Shown here: in pieces, positions 33,504 through 44,145 of the stretch
How the letters are laid out: the number at the start of each line of letters is the position of its first letter
Numbering within the stretch: position 1 is the stretch's first letter
From: Campylobacter concisus
GTDB lineage: Bacteria; Campylobacterota; Campylobacteria; Campylobacterales; Campylobacteraceae
Reading direction: 5' to 3'
Length of the DNA: 64,000 nt
NCBI RefSeq assembly: GCF_001891085.1
Contig: NZ_JXUP01000001.1
Location: 124,001 to 188,000, forward strand
Position numbers and translations under genes: made by a program
The notes under the pieces: generated by a model
Database searches by the model: none
What the model was told of the DNA's origin: nothing
Seen by the model: the letters and a program-made list of their open reading frames with translations, nothing else

Positions 33504-34169
33504 TTAGGCATTTGCTCTATATCCTAAAAACGATAGATAAATTCCATTTATTATCATTATGCTAGCCGAAATCTTAAACATTATGTCTTTAAATTTTTCA
33601 TTTAAAATCCCAAATACAAAGCTAGCTAAAAGCATGGCCGGCAATGTACAAAGACCAAATACAAGCATTATAAAAGCTGAATCAATAAAATTTGCACTTA
33701 AAATCCCAAGTGCTAAAAAGTAATAAACTACACCGCAAGGCAAAAAGCCATTTAAAAAACCGAGTAATAAAAAATTTGTTAAATTTTTCTTTTGAATCCT
33801 TGTTTTTGCAATTCTTACTACAAAATTAAGCGCCTTTTGATTCTCTACAAATTTTAAAAGCTCACCCCTAAAAAGTAAGGCAATACCGATAAACGCGATC
33901 ACTAAGCCAACTATAAAAAATATAAGACCTCTTGCTTGCATGTTAAAGCTAATGGCCGCTCCAAAAGCGCCAAATAAAGCTCCTAAAACTATATAAGCAA
34001 AAATTCTAACTAGACTATAAAGCGTACTTAGCATTAAAATTTCTATTTTATTCTTACCTTTAAAAAATAGAGTCTGCAAGCTCAAAAATCCGCTGCACAT
34101 ACCCACACAATGACTAAAGCTACTTAAAAATGCAACTGAGATAATCATGTAAAGGTTTATATTTTGCAT
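33504..34169 (-). CDS. UreH/TauE-SafE-type membrane protein near cbb3 genes
   Basis: 221 residues with about six spans. SSFSHCVGMCSGF in the first span region and GFLNGFLPCGVVYYFLAL in the middle are the two conserved Cys-containing motifs of the UreH_2/DsbD-like part of the TauE/SafE group. Members found beside cbb3 genes are suspected of moving copper or reductant for oxidase assembly; the sulfite exporter name is only a family label. It ends one base before carA ends upstream and is co-directional with it. Confidence 0.75.
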   Translation of the reverse strand: MQNINLYMIISVAFLSSFSHCVGMCSGFLSLQTLFFKGKNKIEILMLSTLYSLVRIFAYIVLGALFGAFGAAISFNMQARGLIFFIVGLVIAFIGIALLFRGELLKFVENQKALNFVVRIAKTRIQKKNLTNFLLLGFLNGFLPCGVVYYFLALGILSANFIDSAFIMLVFGLCTLPAMLLASFVFGILNEKFKDIMFKISASIMIINGIYLSFLGYRANA

Positions 34170-34170
34170 C

Positions 34171-35289
34171 TTATAAAATTTCTAAAAACTGCTTAAATAT
34201 ATATTTACTCTCACTTGGACCACCACTTGCTTCTGGATGGTGCTGGACCGAAAAGATCGGATAGTCTTTGTATCTCACGCCCTCAATTGTGTTGTCAAAT
34301 AAATTTCTATGAGTCACAACAGCTACTTCTGCGATACTCTCAGGTACGTTATAGTTGTGATTTTGTGTTGTTATCTCGATCGCTTTTGTCTCTAAATTTA
34401 GCACTGGGTGATTTGCTCCGTGCTGACCAAATTTAAGCTTATATGTCTCGTATCCAAAGGCGTTTGAGAGTAACTGATGTCCAAGGCAAATGCCAAATAT
34501 AGGTATCCTAGCATCAATCATCTTTTTGATCTCACCTATTTCGGCCTTTAAATTTTTTGGCTCACCAGGACCATTTGATAAGAACACCCCATTTATCTCA
34601 CCATTTTTAAATTTTTCTATTAAAATTTCAGCCTTAGTATCGTGTGGTACAACGATGACTTCAAGACCAGTTTCGCATAGCTCGTTTAGGATATTTCTCT
34701 TTACACCAAAGTCAAAAACAGCTATCTTTTTACCAATACTTTTTAGCGACTTATATGACTTTAAATTTCTATCCCAAGCGCCTTTTTTGTGTTCGTACTC
34801 ATCCATCGCACTAACTGTTTTTACGTAGTTTATATTTTCGATACGCCCACTACTTTCAAGCCTGCGTTTTAGCTCGTCTTTATCACTTATTTGTGTTGAA
34901 ATATAAGCCATCAAGGCACCTTCATCGCGTAGCATCTTTGTTAAATACCTAGTATCAACGTCATAAACGCCAAATTTACCTTGCTCTTCGAAAAATTTTC
35001 CCAAAGATTTTTGCGAGCGGTAGTTTGACGGGGTCTCGTTGTAGCTTCTCATTATAACGCCACTTGCATGAATTCTAAGACTCTCCATATCATCTTCATT
35101 TATACCTACTATGCCTATTTCTGGCATCGTAAAGACGATAAACTGACCAGCATAGCTTGGATCGCTCATGATCTCTTCATAGCCAGTCATCGAGGTATTA
35201 AAAACGAGCTCACCTGCACACTCGCCGTGAGCACCAAAAGCTTTTGCTTCTAAAAAAACACCATTTTCAATATAAATGTAAGCTTTCAT
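34171..35289 (-). CDS. carA: Carbamoyl-phosphate synthase small subunit
   Basis: A 372-residue glutamine amidotransferase subunit that supplies ammonia to CarB for carbamoyl phosphate, used in arginine and pyrimidine synthesis. The class I GATase triad is visible: Cys268 in FGICLGHQLL, and His351 with Glu353 in SVQHHPEASGG. ELVFNTSMTGYEEIMSDPSY near the N-terminus is family-specific. It overlaps the DUF507 gene by one base. carB lies 1.2 kb upstream, separated by two genes and a terminator, so the subunits are not in one transcript. Confidence 0.97.
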   Translation of the reverse strand: MKAYIYIENGVFLEAKAFGAHGECAGELVFNTSMTGYEEIMSDPSYAGQFIVFTMPEIGIVGINEDDMESLRIHASGVIMRSYNETPSNYRSQKSLGKFFEEQGKFGVYDVDTRYLTKMLRDEGALMAYISTQISDKDELKRRLESSGRIENINYVKTVSAMDEYEHKKGAWDRNLKSYKSLKSIGKKIAVFDFGVKRNILNELCETGLEVIVVPHDTKAEILIEKFKNGEINGVFLSNGPGEPKNLKAEIGEIKKMIDARIPIFGICLGHQLLSNAFGYETYKLKFGQHGANHPVLNLETKAIEITTQNHNYNVPESIAEVAVVTHRNLFDNTIEGVRYKDYPIFSVQHHPEASGGPSESKYIFKQFLEIL

Positions 35290-35840
35290 TAAAGCATGCC
35301 TCTTTTTTTAAGCTCATCTTGATACAAACGCTCAAAGACAAGATCATATTCATCAGTTCCTGGGATTAGCTTATGTTTATAATTTTGTATCATTTCATAG
35401 ACATCATCTTCTATCTTCTCATAGCTTTTTAAGTACTCGTCTATTGAGTTATAAATCACATTTTTTACGCGATTTTCAGATACATTATAATCAACAAGAC
35501 CGCTCTTCCAAATAGTTTCAAGCACTTTGTGAGCGATATTGCTAAATCTATCTTCGTGGGTTAAAATTACATCAAATTCACCTGCGAGCTTCTTTTTAAC
35601 GAGCCAAAACATATTTTTGCGGTCAATTTGCATAGTTTGCATCTCGTCTTCATTTTTCTCCAAAAGCTCATTTACTCGCTCATCTAAAGCTCTTTCTTTT
35701 TGAATATCGACTGTTAAAATTTCGCTTGTTTTTGATACGATTGGCTCAATGCCTTTATTTAATCTTACGAAACCACAATTTAGAAGATCTATTGCTATTT
35801 TATGTGAAATATACGGAACGTGTGGGAGTTTTAAACGCAT
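35289..35840 (-). CDS. DUF507 family protein
   Basis: 183 residues, all helical and charged, without membrane segments. MRLKLPHVPYISHKIAIDLLNCGFV at the N-terminus and the closing YDLVFERLYQDELKKRGML are typical of DUF507, found next to carA in Campylobacter. Its function is unknown. It is probably co-transcribed with carA. Confidence 0.85.
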   Translation of the reverse strand: MRLKLPHVPYISHKIAIDLLNCGFVRLNKGIEPIVSKTSEILTVDIQKERALDERVNELLEKNEDEMQTMQIDRKNMFWLVKKKLAGEFDVILTHEDRFSNIAHKVLETIWKSGLVDYNVSENRVKNVIYNSIDEYLKSYEKIEDDVYEMIQNYKHKLIPGTDEYDLVFERLYQDELKKRGML

Positions 35841-35889
35841 TTTAAACCTTTAAATTTTTATGCCATTTTAACTAAATAAAGGTAAAACT

Positions 35890-36330
35890 TTACTTTGAAA
35901 TTTTAACGACTTTATTATTATCGCTTCTTAAAAAATAAATTTCTCTTCGTCCTTCATAAAGTATCTTTCCATCAGTCTTTTGCTCATTTTCTAAATTTGA
36001 TGAGATATCTAAAGATAGCGATTTGCTCATAAAATAATTCTCTCCTAAAGTGCGTCCAAAGTCAGGATACCAACTAAAAGCACAAACTATCAGCAAAACT
36101 AAATAAAAGGCTCTAAAAATTTTTCTAAAAGACGCGTAAAAAAAGCAATACCCAAATATAAAAAATACGGGCAAAAGCCATAAGAAAGGCACGTTATCAA
36201 CAAAAATAACATTAAAATACTCACTTATGCCATAGTAAGAAAAGTAGTTGTTGTAAATTCCAACAAATAGCGTAAAAATAGGAGCAAGGACAAATATAAT
36301 ACCTGTAAAAAAAGCATTTAAAATTTTCAT
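35890..36330 (-). CDS. Membrane protein of unknown function
   Basis: 146 residues with about three spans (AFFTGIIFVLAPIFTLFVGI, FLWLLPVFFIFGYCFFYA, AFYLVLLIVCAFSWY) followed by a 50-residue soluble tail (SSNLENEQKTDGKILYEGRR...). I know no relative. GGAGAG precedes the ATG at 36330. It sits alone between DUF507 and the carB terminator. A 75-codon frame overlapping its start (36221-36448) is not convincing. Confidence 0.6.
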   Translation of the reverse strand: MKILNAFFTGIIFVLAPIFTLFVGIYNNYFSYYGISEYFNVIFVDNVPFLWLLPVFFIFGYCFFYASFRKIFRAFYLVLLIVCAFSWYPDFGRTLGENYFMSKSLSLDISSNLENEQKTDGKILYEGRREIYFLRSDNNKVVKISK

Positions 36331-36459
36331 AATCTCTCCTTTTGAGTGAGATTATATTAAACATAAGCTTTAATATTACTAGGTTGATGAAAGCTGGACT
36401 AAAATTCAAAGCAAAATGCCATATATGGACATCTATTACTTCCAACAATACTTTAAAAA

Positions 36460-36482
36460 CAGTTTAGCTATAAGCTAAACTG
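36460..36482 (-). terminator. Terminator after carB
   Basis: CAGTTTAGCT (36460-36469) pairs perfectly with AGCTAAACTG (36473-36482) around a three-base loop. On the minus strand the hairpin is followed by TTTTTAAAG. It lies 12 bases past the carB stop. Confidence 0.9.
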
Positions 36483-36493
36483 CCTTAAATTTA

Positions 36494-39400
36494 TTACTTT
36501 TTAGATAAATACTCTTGCAAGCTTTTTACTTCAAGTGCTTTGCCAGTTTGAACTGCACTTAGCGACTTAGCAGCAGCAAGTGCTGCACGGATCGTTGTAA
36601 AGTAAGGAATTTTAAATCTAAGCACGTTTTGACGGATCTTTTTACCATCATCCACGCTTGATTTTGTATCGCTTGTGTTAATAACAAGTGCGATATCGCC
36701 GTTTTTGAGCCTATCTTCGACGTTTGGTCTGCCCTCGCTTATCTTATAGACAAACTCAGCCTCAACGCCAGCTTCACTTAAAATTTTATGTGTACCGCCA
36801 GTTGCGATGATGCTAAAGCCAAGCGCTATTAGCTCTCTTGCAAGATCAGGCGCGTAAGATTTATCAGCGTCAGCTAGCGTTAAAAAGACCCTACCCTTGC
36901 TTGGCAAAGTATTGCTCGCAGCGATCTGACTCTTTGCAAATGAGCTTGCAAAATCGTGGCTTATGCCCATGACCTCGCCAGTGCTTTTCATCTCAGGGCC
37001 AAGGATGAGATCGGCGCCGCTTAGCTTGTTAAACGGTAGCACACACTCTTTTACACAAATATGCGAGCTAACGCGTGGTTTTAGGATGTCGCCATCTTCA
37101 TAAACAACTTTGTAATCATCATAAAATTTAAGCGCCTCACGTAAATTTCCTTGCCACATAACTCTTGTCGCTACCTTTGCCATAGGCACGCCAGTAGCCT
37201 TGCTCACAAACGGCACGGTCCTGCTCGCGCGAGGATTTACCTCGATCATATAAAGCTCGTTTTCATAGATAGCAAACTGGATATTCATAAGGCCGACAAC
37301 GCCTAAATTTAGAGCAATATCTTTGGTTTGCTTCTCTACCTTTTTTATCATTTCATCACTTAAGCTCATCGGTGGCAATATGCAAGCCGAGTCGCCAGAG
37401 TGAATTCCAGCCTCCTCAATGTGCTCCATTATCGCGCCAATATAGACCTCTTTACCATCACATATCGCGTCTACGTCGAGCTCTTTTGCATCTTGTAAAA
37501 ATTTATCAAGTAGTACTGGTGAGTGATTACTAACTTTGACCGCTTCGCTCATATACTCTTTTAGCTCGCTCTCGTTATGCACCCTTCTCATCGCCCTGCC
37601 ACCAAGGACGTAGCTTGGGCGAACTAGCACTGGATAGCCGATAATTGCTGCCTTTTGTAAGGCTTCTTCTAAGCTAGTGGCGGTGTCGTTTTTAGGCTGA
37701 AGGACGCCTATTTTATTTATAAATTCACTAAATTTCTTTCTATCCTCTGCCACATCGATCACTCTTGCGGTTGTGCCGATGATCTTAGCGCCGATCACAC
37801 TTAGGCGTTTTGCAAATTTAAGTGGAGTTTGACCGCCAAAATGCACGATCACGCCATCTGGCTTTTCGCGCTCGATGACTGATCTCACGTGCTCAAAATC
37901 AATCGGCTCAAAATACAAAATATCGCTCGTGTCGTAGTCGGTTGAGACGGTTTCTGGGTTGCAGTTATACATTATTGTTTTTATGCCAAGGTCTCTTAGA
38001 GCGTAGCTTGCATGCACGCAGCAGTAGTCAAATTCTATACCCTGACCGATCCTATTTGGACCGCCGCCTATTATCATCACCTTTTTAGCGTCTTTTGCTA
38101 GCTCTTTTTTAGGAAATTTAGTGATATTTGTGGTTGAGTAAAGATATGGCGTTAGTGCCTTAAATTCGCCTGCGCAAGTATCGACCTCGTTGTATTCAAG
38201 CTCGATGCCAAGCTTCTCTCTGGCAAAATAGATATCATTTTGGCTAAGCTCAAGATCGTCTTTTTCATTTATAAGCACAGCTATCATCTTGTCTGAAAAG
38301 CCCATGCTTTTGGCCTCTCGGAGCAACTCTTCGTTGTTTAAGATATCCATGTCGATCTTATCTTCAAATTTAACTATCTCATAAATTTGCTCTAAAAACC
38401 AAGGATCGATCTTACTAAACTCATGTACCTCAACCACGCTAAAGCCGTCTCTAAAGGCTTGTGCTAGATATAAAATTCTTCTCTCATTTGCATTTCTGAT
38501 GCCATAAATCAAAGCGTTTTTCTCTAGGCTAAGGCTGTTAAATCCGCAAAGATCACGCTCTAGACTACAAAGCGCCTTTTGGATGCTCTCTTTAAATGTC
38601 CTGCCAATAGCCATGACCTCGCCAACTGACTTCATCGCAGTGCCTAGATATGGGTTTGATCCTGGAAATTTCTCAAATGTAAAGCGCGGGATCTTTGTCA
38701 CGATGTAGTCAATCACCGGCTCAAAGCTAGCAGGCGTGCCTGTGATGTCGTTTTTGATCTCATCTAAACTAAAACCAACTGCAAGTAGAGTCGCGACCTT
38801 TGCGATCGGGTAGCCAGTAGCTTTACTGGCAAGTGCAGAGCTTCGGCTAACGCGTGGGTTCATCTCGATAACGATCATGCGGCCTGTTTTTGGATCTATG
38901 GCAAACTGCACGTTGCTGCCGCCCGTATCAACGCCGATCTCGCGAAGTATGGCAAAGCTAGCGTCACGCATAGCTTGATACTCTTTATCTGTGAGCGTGA
39001 GTGCTGGTGCAACCGTGATGCTATCGCCTGTATGCACGCCCATTGGGTCGAAATTTTCGATCGAGCAGACGATGATGCAGTTGTCATTTCTATCTCTAAT
39101 GACCTCCATCTCGTACTCTTTCCAGCCAAGCAAGCTCTCTTCTATCAAAATTTCATGTATTGGGCTTGCGTCAAGGCCGGTGTTGGCTAGCTCTTTAAAC
39201 TCATCCATATTATAAGCCACGCCGCTTCCTGCACCACCAAGCGTATAGCTAGCTCTTATGATGAGTGGGAAGCCTATCTCATTTGCCGCATTTAGCGCGT
39301 CGTCCATGTTATAAGCATATCTACTCTCAGGCAGATCCATGCCGATCTTTTGCATGGTCGCTTTAAAAATTTGTCTATCTTCGCCCTTTTTTATCGCTTC

Positions 39401-39754
39401 TGGGTTTGCACCAAGAAATTTCACATCCTTTAAAAGGCCGCTCTCAAAGACCTCCATAGCGGCATTTAGCGCTACTTGTCCGCCCATCGTTGGCAAGATA
39501 GCATCAATATTTTCTTTTTCGATGATCTTTAAAATGCTATCTTTTGTGATCGGCTCTATATACGTTGCATCGGCAAAATTTGGGTCAGTCATGATGGTGG
39601 CTGGGTTTGAGTTGATAAGCACTACGCGGTATCCAAGCTCCTTTAGCGTCTTGGCTGCTTGCGTGCCTGAGTAGTCAAATTCGCAGGCTTGACCGATGAC
39701 GATAGGGCCTGAGCCGATTAGCAAAATGGTATTTATGTCTGTTCTTTTTGGCAT
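36494..39754 (-). CDS. carB: Carbamoyl-phosphate synthase large subunit
   Basis: 1086 residues, the full length of CarB. Two ATP-grasp halves are seen: the first with [22 protein letters not shown] at the N-terminus, the second near residue 560 with [18 protein letters not shown]. The C-terminal MGS-like allosteric domain contains [17 protein letters not shown]. It makes carbamoyl phosphate from ammonia, bicarbonate and two ATP. It shares one base with the mreC stop upstream, so mreB-mreC-carB may be transcribed together. Confidence 0.98.
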   Translation of the reverse strand: MPKRTDINTILLIGSGPIVIGQACEFDYSGTQAAKTLKELGYRVVLINSNPATIMTDPNFADATYIEPITKDSILKIIEKENIDAILPTMGGQVALNAAMEVFESGLLKDVKFLGANPEAIKKGEDRQIFKATMQKIGMDLPESRYAYNMDDALNAANEIGFPLIIRASYTLGGAGSGVAYNMDEFKELANTGLDASPIHEILIEESLLGWKEYEMEVIRDRNDNCIIVCSIENFDPMGVHTGDSITVAPALTLTDKEYQAMRDASFAILREIGVDTGGSNVQFAIDPKTGRMIVIEMNPRVSRSSALASKATGYPIAKVATLLAVGFSLDEIKNDITGTPASFEPVIDYIVTKIPRFTFEKFPGSNPYLGTAMKSVGEVMAIGRTFKESIQKALCSLERDLCGFNSLSLEKNALIYGIRNANERRILYLAQAFRDGFSVVEVHEFSKIDPWFLEQIYEIVKFEDKIDMDILNNEELLREAKSMGFSDKMIAVLINEKDDLELSQNDIYFAREKLGIELEYNEVDTCAGEFKALTPYLYSTTNITKFPKKELAKDAKKVMIIGGGPNRIGQGIEFDYCCVHASYALRDLGIKTIMYNCNPETVSTDYDTSDILYFEPIDFEHVRSVIEREKPDGVIVHFGGQTPLKFAKRLSVIGAKIIGTTARVIDVAEDRKKFSEFINKIGVLQPKNDTATSLEEALQKAAIIGYPVLVRPSYVLGGRAMRRVHNESELKEYMSEAVKVSNHSPVLLDKFLQDAKELDVDAICDGKEVYIGAIMEHIEEAGIHSGDSACILPPMSLSDEMIKKVEKQTKDIALNLGVVGLMNIQFAIYENELYMIEVNPRASRTVPFVSKATGVPMAKVATRVMWQGNLREALKFYDDYKVVYEDGDILKPRVSSHICVKECVLPFNKLSGADLILGPEMKSTGEVMGISHDFASSFAKSQIAASNTLPSKGRVFLTLADADKSYAPDLARELIALGFSIIATGGTHKILSEAGVEAEFVYKISEGRPNVEDRLKNGDIALVINTSDTKSSVDDGKKIRQNVLRFKIPYFTTIRAALAAAKSLSAVQTGKALEVKSLQEYLSKK

Positions 39755-40509
39755 TATTTTTCCTTTATAACAACGTATAGGTAGTTTGGTATGTTTAGCT
39801 TTGCATAGGGCTCAACTATCACACTTTGATAGGAGCTCTCTTTTAAAATTTTACTCACGCGCCCTACTGGCACCCCACTAAAAAATATCCCATCAAGCCC
39901 GCTCGTAAAGACCTCGTCGCCCTCTTTTGGGCTGAGCCATTGTGGGATAAATTTCACCATTATTTGGCCTTGATTTCCATGCGCTACGCCTGGAATTTTG
40001 TCATTTCCTATATAGACTGCAAATATACTTTTTGGGTCATTTTGCAAGTAAGCTAGTGGCTTGCCATCTTTTGCGATGACGATACCAGCACTATTTCCTT
40101 GATAGATAAGCCCGTAAATTTTATTTGGATCGTATCCTTCAAACTCGCTTATCCAAATTTTATTATAATCCCCAATATGCACGTAGCTAAGCCCTTTTAC
40201 TAGCTTTACAGCTGGGGCGTAGGCAGTCGAGTTTTTATCTTTTAAAATTTGATTTAGCTCGTTCGCAAAAGTAGAAAGAAGCGTAGCTGAGCGCTCTAGC
40301 TCTTCGTTTTGTGCTCTTAGTTTTTCTATCTCGCTAGCCTGCCTAAAATATTCGTTTATATAGTCTTTCACGCTTTTAGCAAAATTGTCGTATGAATTTG
40401 TAGCATAGTTACTAAACCCGATAGAAAGATTACTTAAAATTTCTCCCTTAAAAACTGAGGCCGTAGCAAGCAATGCTATAAAAACAAAAAGAACAATCTT
40501 ACTCTTCAT
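39754..40509 (-). CDS. mreC: Rod-shape protein MreC
   Basis: 251 residues: an N-terminal span ([19 protein letters not shown]), a coiled coil (about 55-95, [23 protein letters not shown]) and a beta-barrel domain with [18 protein letters not shown] and [22 protein letters not shown]. It links MreB filaments to wall synthesis from the periplasmic side. It overlaps mreB by 11 bases. Confidence 0.94.
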   Translation of the reverse strand: MKSKIVLFVFIALLATASVFKGEILSNLSIGFSNYATNSYDNFAKSVKDYINEYFRQASEIEKLRAQNEELERSATLLSTFANELNQILKDKNSTAYAPAVKLVKGLSYVHIGDYNKIWISEFEGYDPNKIYGLIYQGNSAGIVIAKDGKPLAYLQNDPKSIFAVYIGNDKIPGVAHGNQGQIMVKFIPQWLSPKEGDEVFTSGLDGIFFSGVPVGRVSKILKESSYQSVIVEPYAKLNIPNYLYVVIKEK

Positions 40510-41536
40510 TTGTCAGCTGTTGTAAAAGCCCAATCTCTTCAAGTGCCTTGCCCGTTCCTCTAGCAACCGCAAGGAGTGGCTCGTCAGCTACAAAAACTGG
40601 AAGTTTAACGATATCAGATAAAAATTTATCAAGTCCTCTAATAAGCGCTCCGCCGCCAGTTAGTACGATACCAGTCTCCACGATATCGCCCGCAAGATCA
40701 GGTGGCATCATCTCAAGCACGGTTTTAAGCGCATCTGCGATCTCTTTTAGTGGCTCTCTCATCGCCTCTCTTACATCTTCGCTTGTTAGCTCGACTCTAC
40801 TTAAAAGACCACTTACTTGGTCGCGTCCTTTTACCACTACGCTCAGCTCTTTTTCAAGCTGTACAGCAGAACCTACGGCGATCTTTATCTCCTCGCCAGT
40901 TCGCTCACCTATTAGTAAGTTATATTTCTCTTTTATGTAATTAACAATGCTAATATCGATCTTATCGCCAGCTGTGCGGATTGATTTTGAAATAACTAGA
41001 CCACCAAGCGAGACGACACCAATCTCAGTCGTACCACCACCGATATCAACTACCAGGTTGCCTTGTGGCTCACGAACTGGTAAATTTGCGCCAATCGCTG
41101 CTGCCATAGGCTCTTCGATCAAAAATACCTCTCTTGCTCCAGCACTTAAGGCGCTTTCTCTAACAGCTTTTCTTTCGACCTGAGTAAGTCCATAAGGAAC
41201 TGAGATGATGATCCTTGGGCGTAAAAAGCTTTTTCTTTTGTGAGTCTTTTCTATAAAATAGCGTATCATGCGCTCAGTCATATCAAAATCCGCAATAACA
41301 CCATCTCTCATCGGCCTTATCGCCTCGATATCGCCTGGAGTTTTTCCTACCATCTCTTTTGCAGCATGTCCGACCGCTAAAATTTTTTGTTTGCCATATT
41401 TCTCACGCCTTACCGCAACAACAGAAGGCTCATTTATTATTATGCCTTTATCCTTTACCAAAACAAGTGTATTTGCCGTACCTAGATCTATACCCATATC
41501 ACTTGAGAAAAAACCTATAACCTGATCTAAAAACAT
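40499..41536 (-). CDS. mreB: Rod-shape determining actin homologue MreB
   Basis: 345 residues. GIDLGTANTLVLVKDKGII (phosphate 1), VVDIGGGTTEIGVVSLGG (phosphate 2) and VLTGGGALIRGLDKFL (adenosine motif) mark the actin fold. It forms short filaments under the inner membrane that steer the elongasome. The N-terminal MFLDQVIGFFSSDM could act as the membrane-binding helix. It lies 10 bases after clpX. Confidence 0.98.
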   Translation of the reverse strand: MFLDQVIGFFSSDMGIDLGTANTLVLVKDKGIIINEPSVVAVRREKYGKQKILAVGHAAKEMVGKTPGDIEAIRPMRDGVIADFDMTERMIRYFIEKTHKRKSFLRPRIIISVPYGLTQVERKAVRESALSAGAREVFLIEEPMAAAIGANLPVREPQGNLVVDIGGGTTEIGVVSLGGLVISKSIRTAGDKIDISIVNYIKEKYNLLIGERTGEEIKIAVGSAVQLEKELSVVVKGRDQVSGLLSRVELTSEDVREAMREPLKEIADALKTVLEMMPPDLAGDIVETGIVLTGGGALIRGLDKFLSDIVKLPVFVADEPLLAVARGTGKALEEIGLLQQLTNEE

Positions 41537-41545
41537 CTATTTCCT

Positions 41546-42778
41546 TTACGCTATTTTCTTATCGTGCTTTATTAAAATTGGCTTTGCCTTATCTTTTACA
41601 GTCTCTTTTGAGATAACAATATCATACTCTTTTAACTCTGGCAGCTCATACATTATGTCCGTCATAAGCTCTTCCATTATACTTCTAAGCCCTCTAGCTC
41701 CGGTCTTTCTCTCAATAGCTAGACTTGCTATCTCTTCAAGTGCTTCATCATCAAATTTAAGCGTAGCACCATCAATCGCACAAAGCTTTTGATATTGTTT
41801 TAGTATCGCATTTTTTGGCTCAGTTAAAATTTTCACCATATCTTCTTTTGTTATCTCGTTTAAAGTAGCTACTACGTGAAGTCTACCAATAAGCTCTGGG
41901 ATGAGGCCATATCTTACTAGATCGTCTGGCTCAAGTAGACTTAGTAAATTTTCTTTTTCATTTTTGCCACGTTTTTCTTGATTAAATCCAAGTACGTTTT
42001 TACCAACTCTTCTCTCTATGATATCAAGAAGTCCGTCAAATGCACCACCGCAAACAAATAAAATATTTGTCGTATCTATCTGGATGAAGTCTTGGTTTGG
42101 ATGTTTTCTGCCACCTTTTGGTGGGATGTTTACGACGCTACCTTCGATTATCTTTAAAAGTGCTTGTTGTACGCCCTCACCTGAGACATCTCTTGTGATG
42201 CTTCTATTTTCGCTCATTCTAGCGATCTTATCGATCTCATCGACAAAAACAATACCTTGCTCCGCCTTTTTCACGTCACCATTTGCAGCTTGTAAAAGCC
42301 TAGTAAGGATATTTTCAACATCCTCACCGACATATCCAGCCTCAGTTAGACTTGTGGCATCACAAATTGCGATAGGCACATCAAGAAATCTCGCCAAAGT
42401 CTGAGCCATCAATGTCTTGCCACTTCCTGTTGGTCCAACAAGCAAGATGTTTGATTTTGAAATTTCAGTATCGTCTTTGATGTCGCTTTGTTTAAAAATT
42501 CTCTTATAGTGGTTATATACGCCGACACTAAAGACCTTTTTAGCCCTGTCTTGACCGATCACGTAGTTATCAAGTACCGCTTTTAGCTCCTTTGGTGTGA
42601 GCTTTTGATACTCTATCGTTTCGTCATTTTTACTCTCTTCTACGCTAGTATCTCCATGTATCATATCGTATGCGGCTGCTATACAATACTCACATATATA
42701 GGCATTTCCTTCGATATCAGCGAGTAATCTTCTCTCGGCAGACTCTGCCTCTCCACAAAAATTACACTTTCTAGCCAT
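41546..42778 (-). CDS. clpX: ATP-dependent Clp protease ATPase subunit ClpX
   Basis: 410 residues. The N-terminal zinc domain has Cys5, Cys8, Cys29 and Cys32. Walker A is GPTGSGKT at 115-122, Walker B FVDEID, and the [14 protein letters not shown] stretch is the sensor-2 region. ClpX unfolds tagged proteins and feeds them to ClpP. The IGF-type loop that docks to ClpP is represented by LGFNQEKRG near residue 260. It shares one base with the lpxA stop. Confidence 0.97.
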   Translation of the reverse strand: MARKCNFCGEAESAERRLLADIEGNAYICEYCIAAAYDMIHGDTSVEESKNDETIEYQKLTPKELKAVLDNYVIGQDRAKKVFSVGVYNHYKRIFKQSDIKDDTEISKSNILLVGPTGSGKTLMAQTLARFLDVPIAICDATSLTEAGYVGEDVENILTRLLQAANGDVKKAEQGIVFVDEIDKIARMSENRSITRDVSGEGVQQALLKIIEGSVVNIPPKGGRKHPNQDFIQIDTTNILFVCGGAFDGLLDIIERRVGKNVLGFNQEKRGKNEKENLLSLLEPDDLVRYGLIPELIGRLHVVATLNEITKEDMVKILTEPKNAILKQYQKLCAIDGATLKFDDEALEEIASLAIERKTGARGLRSIMEELMTDIMYELPELKEYDIVISKETVKDKAKPILIKHDKKIA

Positions 42779-43566
42779 TAATCTCTTCCTTTTGCAAGCG
42801 GAATTCCTCTTGTCGTTTCTAATATAAATTTACACATTTTCTTTACGTTTTCGTCGCTGGTTTTAGCGATCAGCTCGTTTGCTTGATCTTTTAGGCTAAT
42901 GCCTTGATTAAACAAAAATTTATAAGCGCGAACAAGCTCTTCAACCTGCTCTTTGTCAAATCTACGTCTAATGCCGACTAAATTTAAGCTTCTTATATAT
43001 GCTCTATTGCCCTCAGCTAGGCAAAATGGCACTACGTCTTGGCTTAGTGCACTTGCACCTGCGATCATGCAGCTTTCCCCAACCCTAACAAACTGATGAA
43101 TAGGCGTAAGACCACCCACAACAGCGTAGTCACCAAGCTCGACGTGACCTGCCAGGGTTGCGTTATTTGCCAAAATGACGTTGTTGCCTATTATGCAGTC
43201 GTGTGCAATGTGAGAATATGCCATGATAAAGGCATTATCACCGATCCTTGTTATACCATCGCCCTTGTGCGTGCCTGAGTTTATAGTACAAAACTCACGT
43301 ATAGTTGCGTGCTCTCCGATAATAACGCCGGTATCAATCTCATCTTTATAGCTGATATCTTGCGGGATATCGCCCACGATCGCATAGCTAAATACACGAG
43401 AGTTATCGCCGATTTTAGTCTTGCCAAGTACTCTTGCACCTTGCTTTATCGTGACGTTATTGCCAAGGACTGCATCTTTACTTACAAATGCATAAGCCTC
43501 GATATTTGCGTCATCTCCAATGATCGCTCCATCTTCTATAACGGCTGTTTGGTGGATATTTTTCAT
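42778..43566 (-). CDS. lpxA: UDP-GlcNAc O-acyltransferase LpxA
   Basis: 262 residues of left-handed beta-helix made of hexapeptide repeats ([21 protein letters not shown] and on), then a helical C-terminal part. [13 protein letters not shown] holds the catalytic His. It catalyses the first acylation in lipid A synthesis. It is grouped with fabZ, which supplies hydroxyacyl chains, as in many bacteria. Confidence 0.97.
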   Translation of the reverse strand: MKNIHQTAVIEDGAIIGDDANIEAYAFVSKDAVLGNNVTIKQGARVLGKTKIGDNSRVFSYAIVGDIPQDISYKDEIDTGVIIGEHATIREFCTINSGTHKGDGITRIGDNAFIMAYSHIAHDCIIGNNVILANNATLAGHVELGDYAVVGGLTPIHQFVRVGESCMIAGASALSQDVVPFCLAEGNRAYIRSLNLVGIRRRFDKEQVEELVRAYKFLFNQGISLKDQANELIAKTSDENVKKMCKFILETTRGIPLAKGRD

Positions 43567-43587
43567 TGTATCTCTTTTTCTTAAAGC

Positions 43588-44034
43588 CTATTTATCGACT
43601 ATCATCGCTTTTAGTTCAGCCTCAGCGCAAAGTGCGTCATCTACGTATGCCTTGCCTTCAAGCACCCAGATATTTCCTTTGTGTTTTAGCACGTTTAATC
43701 TATACTCTAGTCTATCTCCAGGACGGACCGGATGGCGAAATTTCGCTCCGTCTATACTCATAAAATAGACTACTTTATTCTCGATACCAGCTTGATGCTC
43801 GTCGCTCATACTCTTAAATGCTAGCACGCCACCAGCTTGCGCCATGCCTTCAATGATCATCACGCCAGGATAGATCGGGTGACCTGGGAAGTGCCCCTGA
43901 AATATCGGCTCACCAATGGTTACATTTTTATAAGCGACGATGTTTTTTGCAGGCTCTAGCTCGACAACTCTATCGATAAGCAAAAAAGGAAATCTATGTG
44001 GAAGAATTTTTTGAATTTCTACGACGTCTATCAC
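43588..44034 (-). CDS. fabZ: 3-hydroxyacyl-ACP dehydratase FabZ
   Basis: 148 residues of hot-dog fold. [39 protein letters not shown] (with the catalytic His and Glu) and [13 protein letters not shown] are diagnostic. It dehydrates 3-hydroxyacyl-ACP in fatty acid synthesis. It is first of the fabZ-lpxA-clpX-mreB run. Confidence 0.97.
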   Translation of the reverse strand: MIDVVEIQKILPHRFPFLLIDRVVELEPAKNIVAYKNVTIGEPIFQGHFPGHPIYPGVMIIEGMAQAGGVLAFKSMSDEHQAGIENKVVYFMSIDGAKFRHPVRPGDRLEYRLNVLKHKGNIWVLEGKAYVDDALCAEAELKAMIVDK

Positions 44035-44145
44035 GTTTTAGCCTTAGTAATGTAAATTTTGGCAGATTGTAACAAATTTATACTAAGAAAAAAATTATTA
44101 GCCTCTTTTAAAATCTCTGAAATTTTAGCCTTAATGGGTCTAAAT

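Noticed and set aside
36221-36448. 75-codon frame overlapping the start of the 35890-36330 gene
   Set aside because: It overlaps a better frame with a good ribosome site and lacks a family match or clean membrane pattern.
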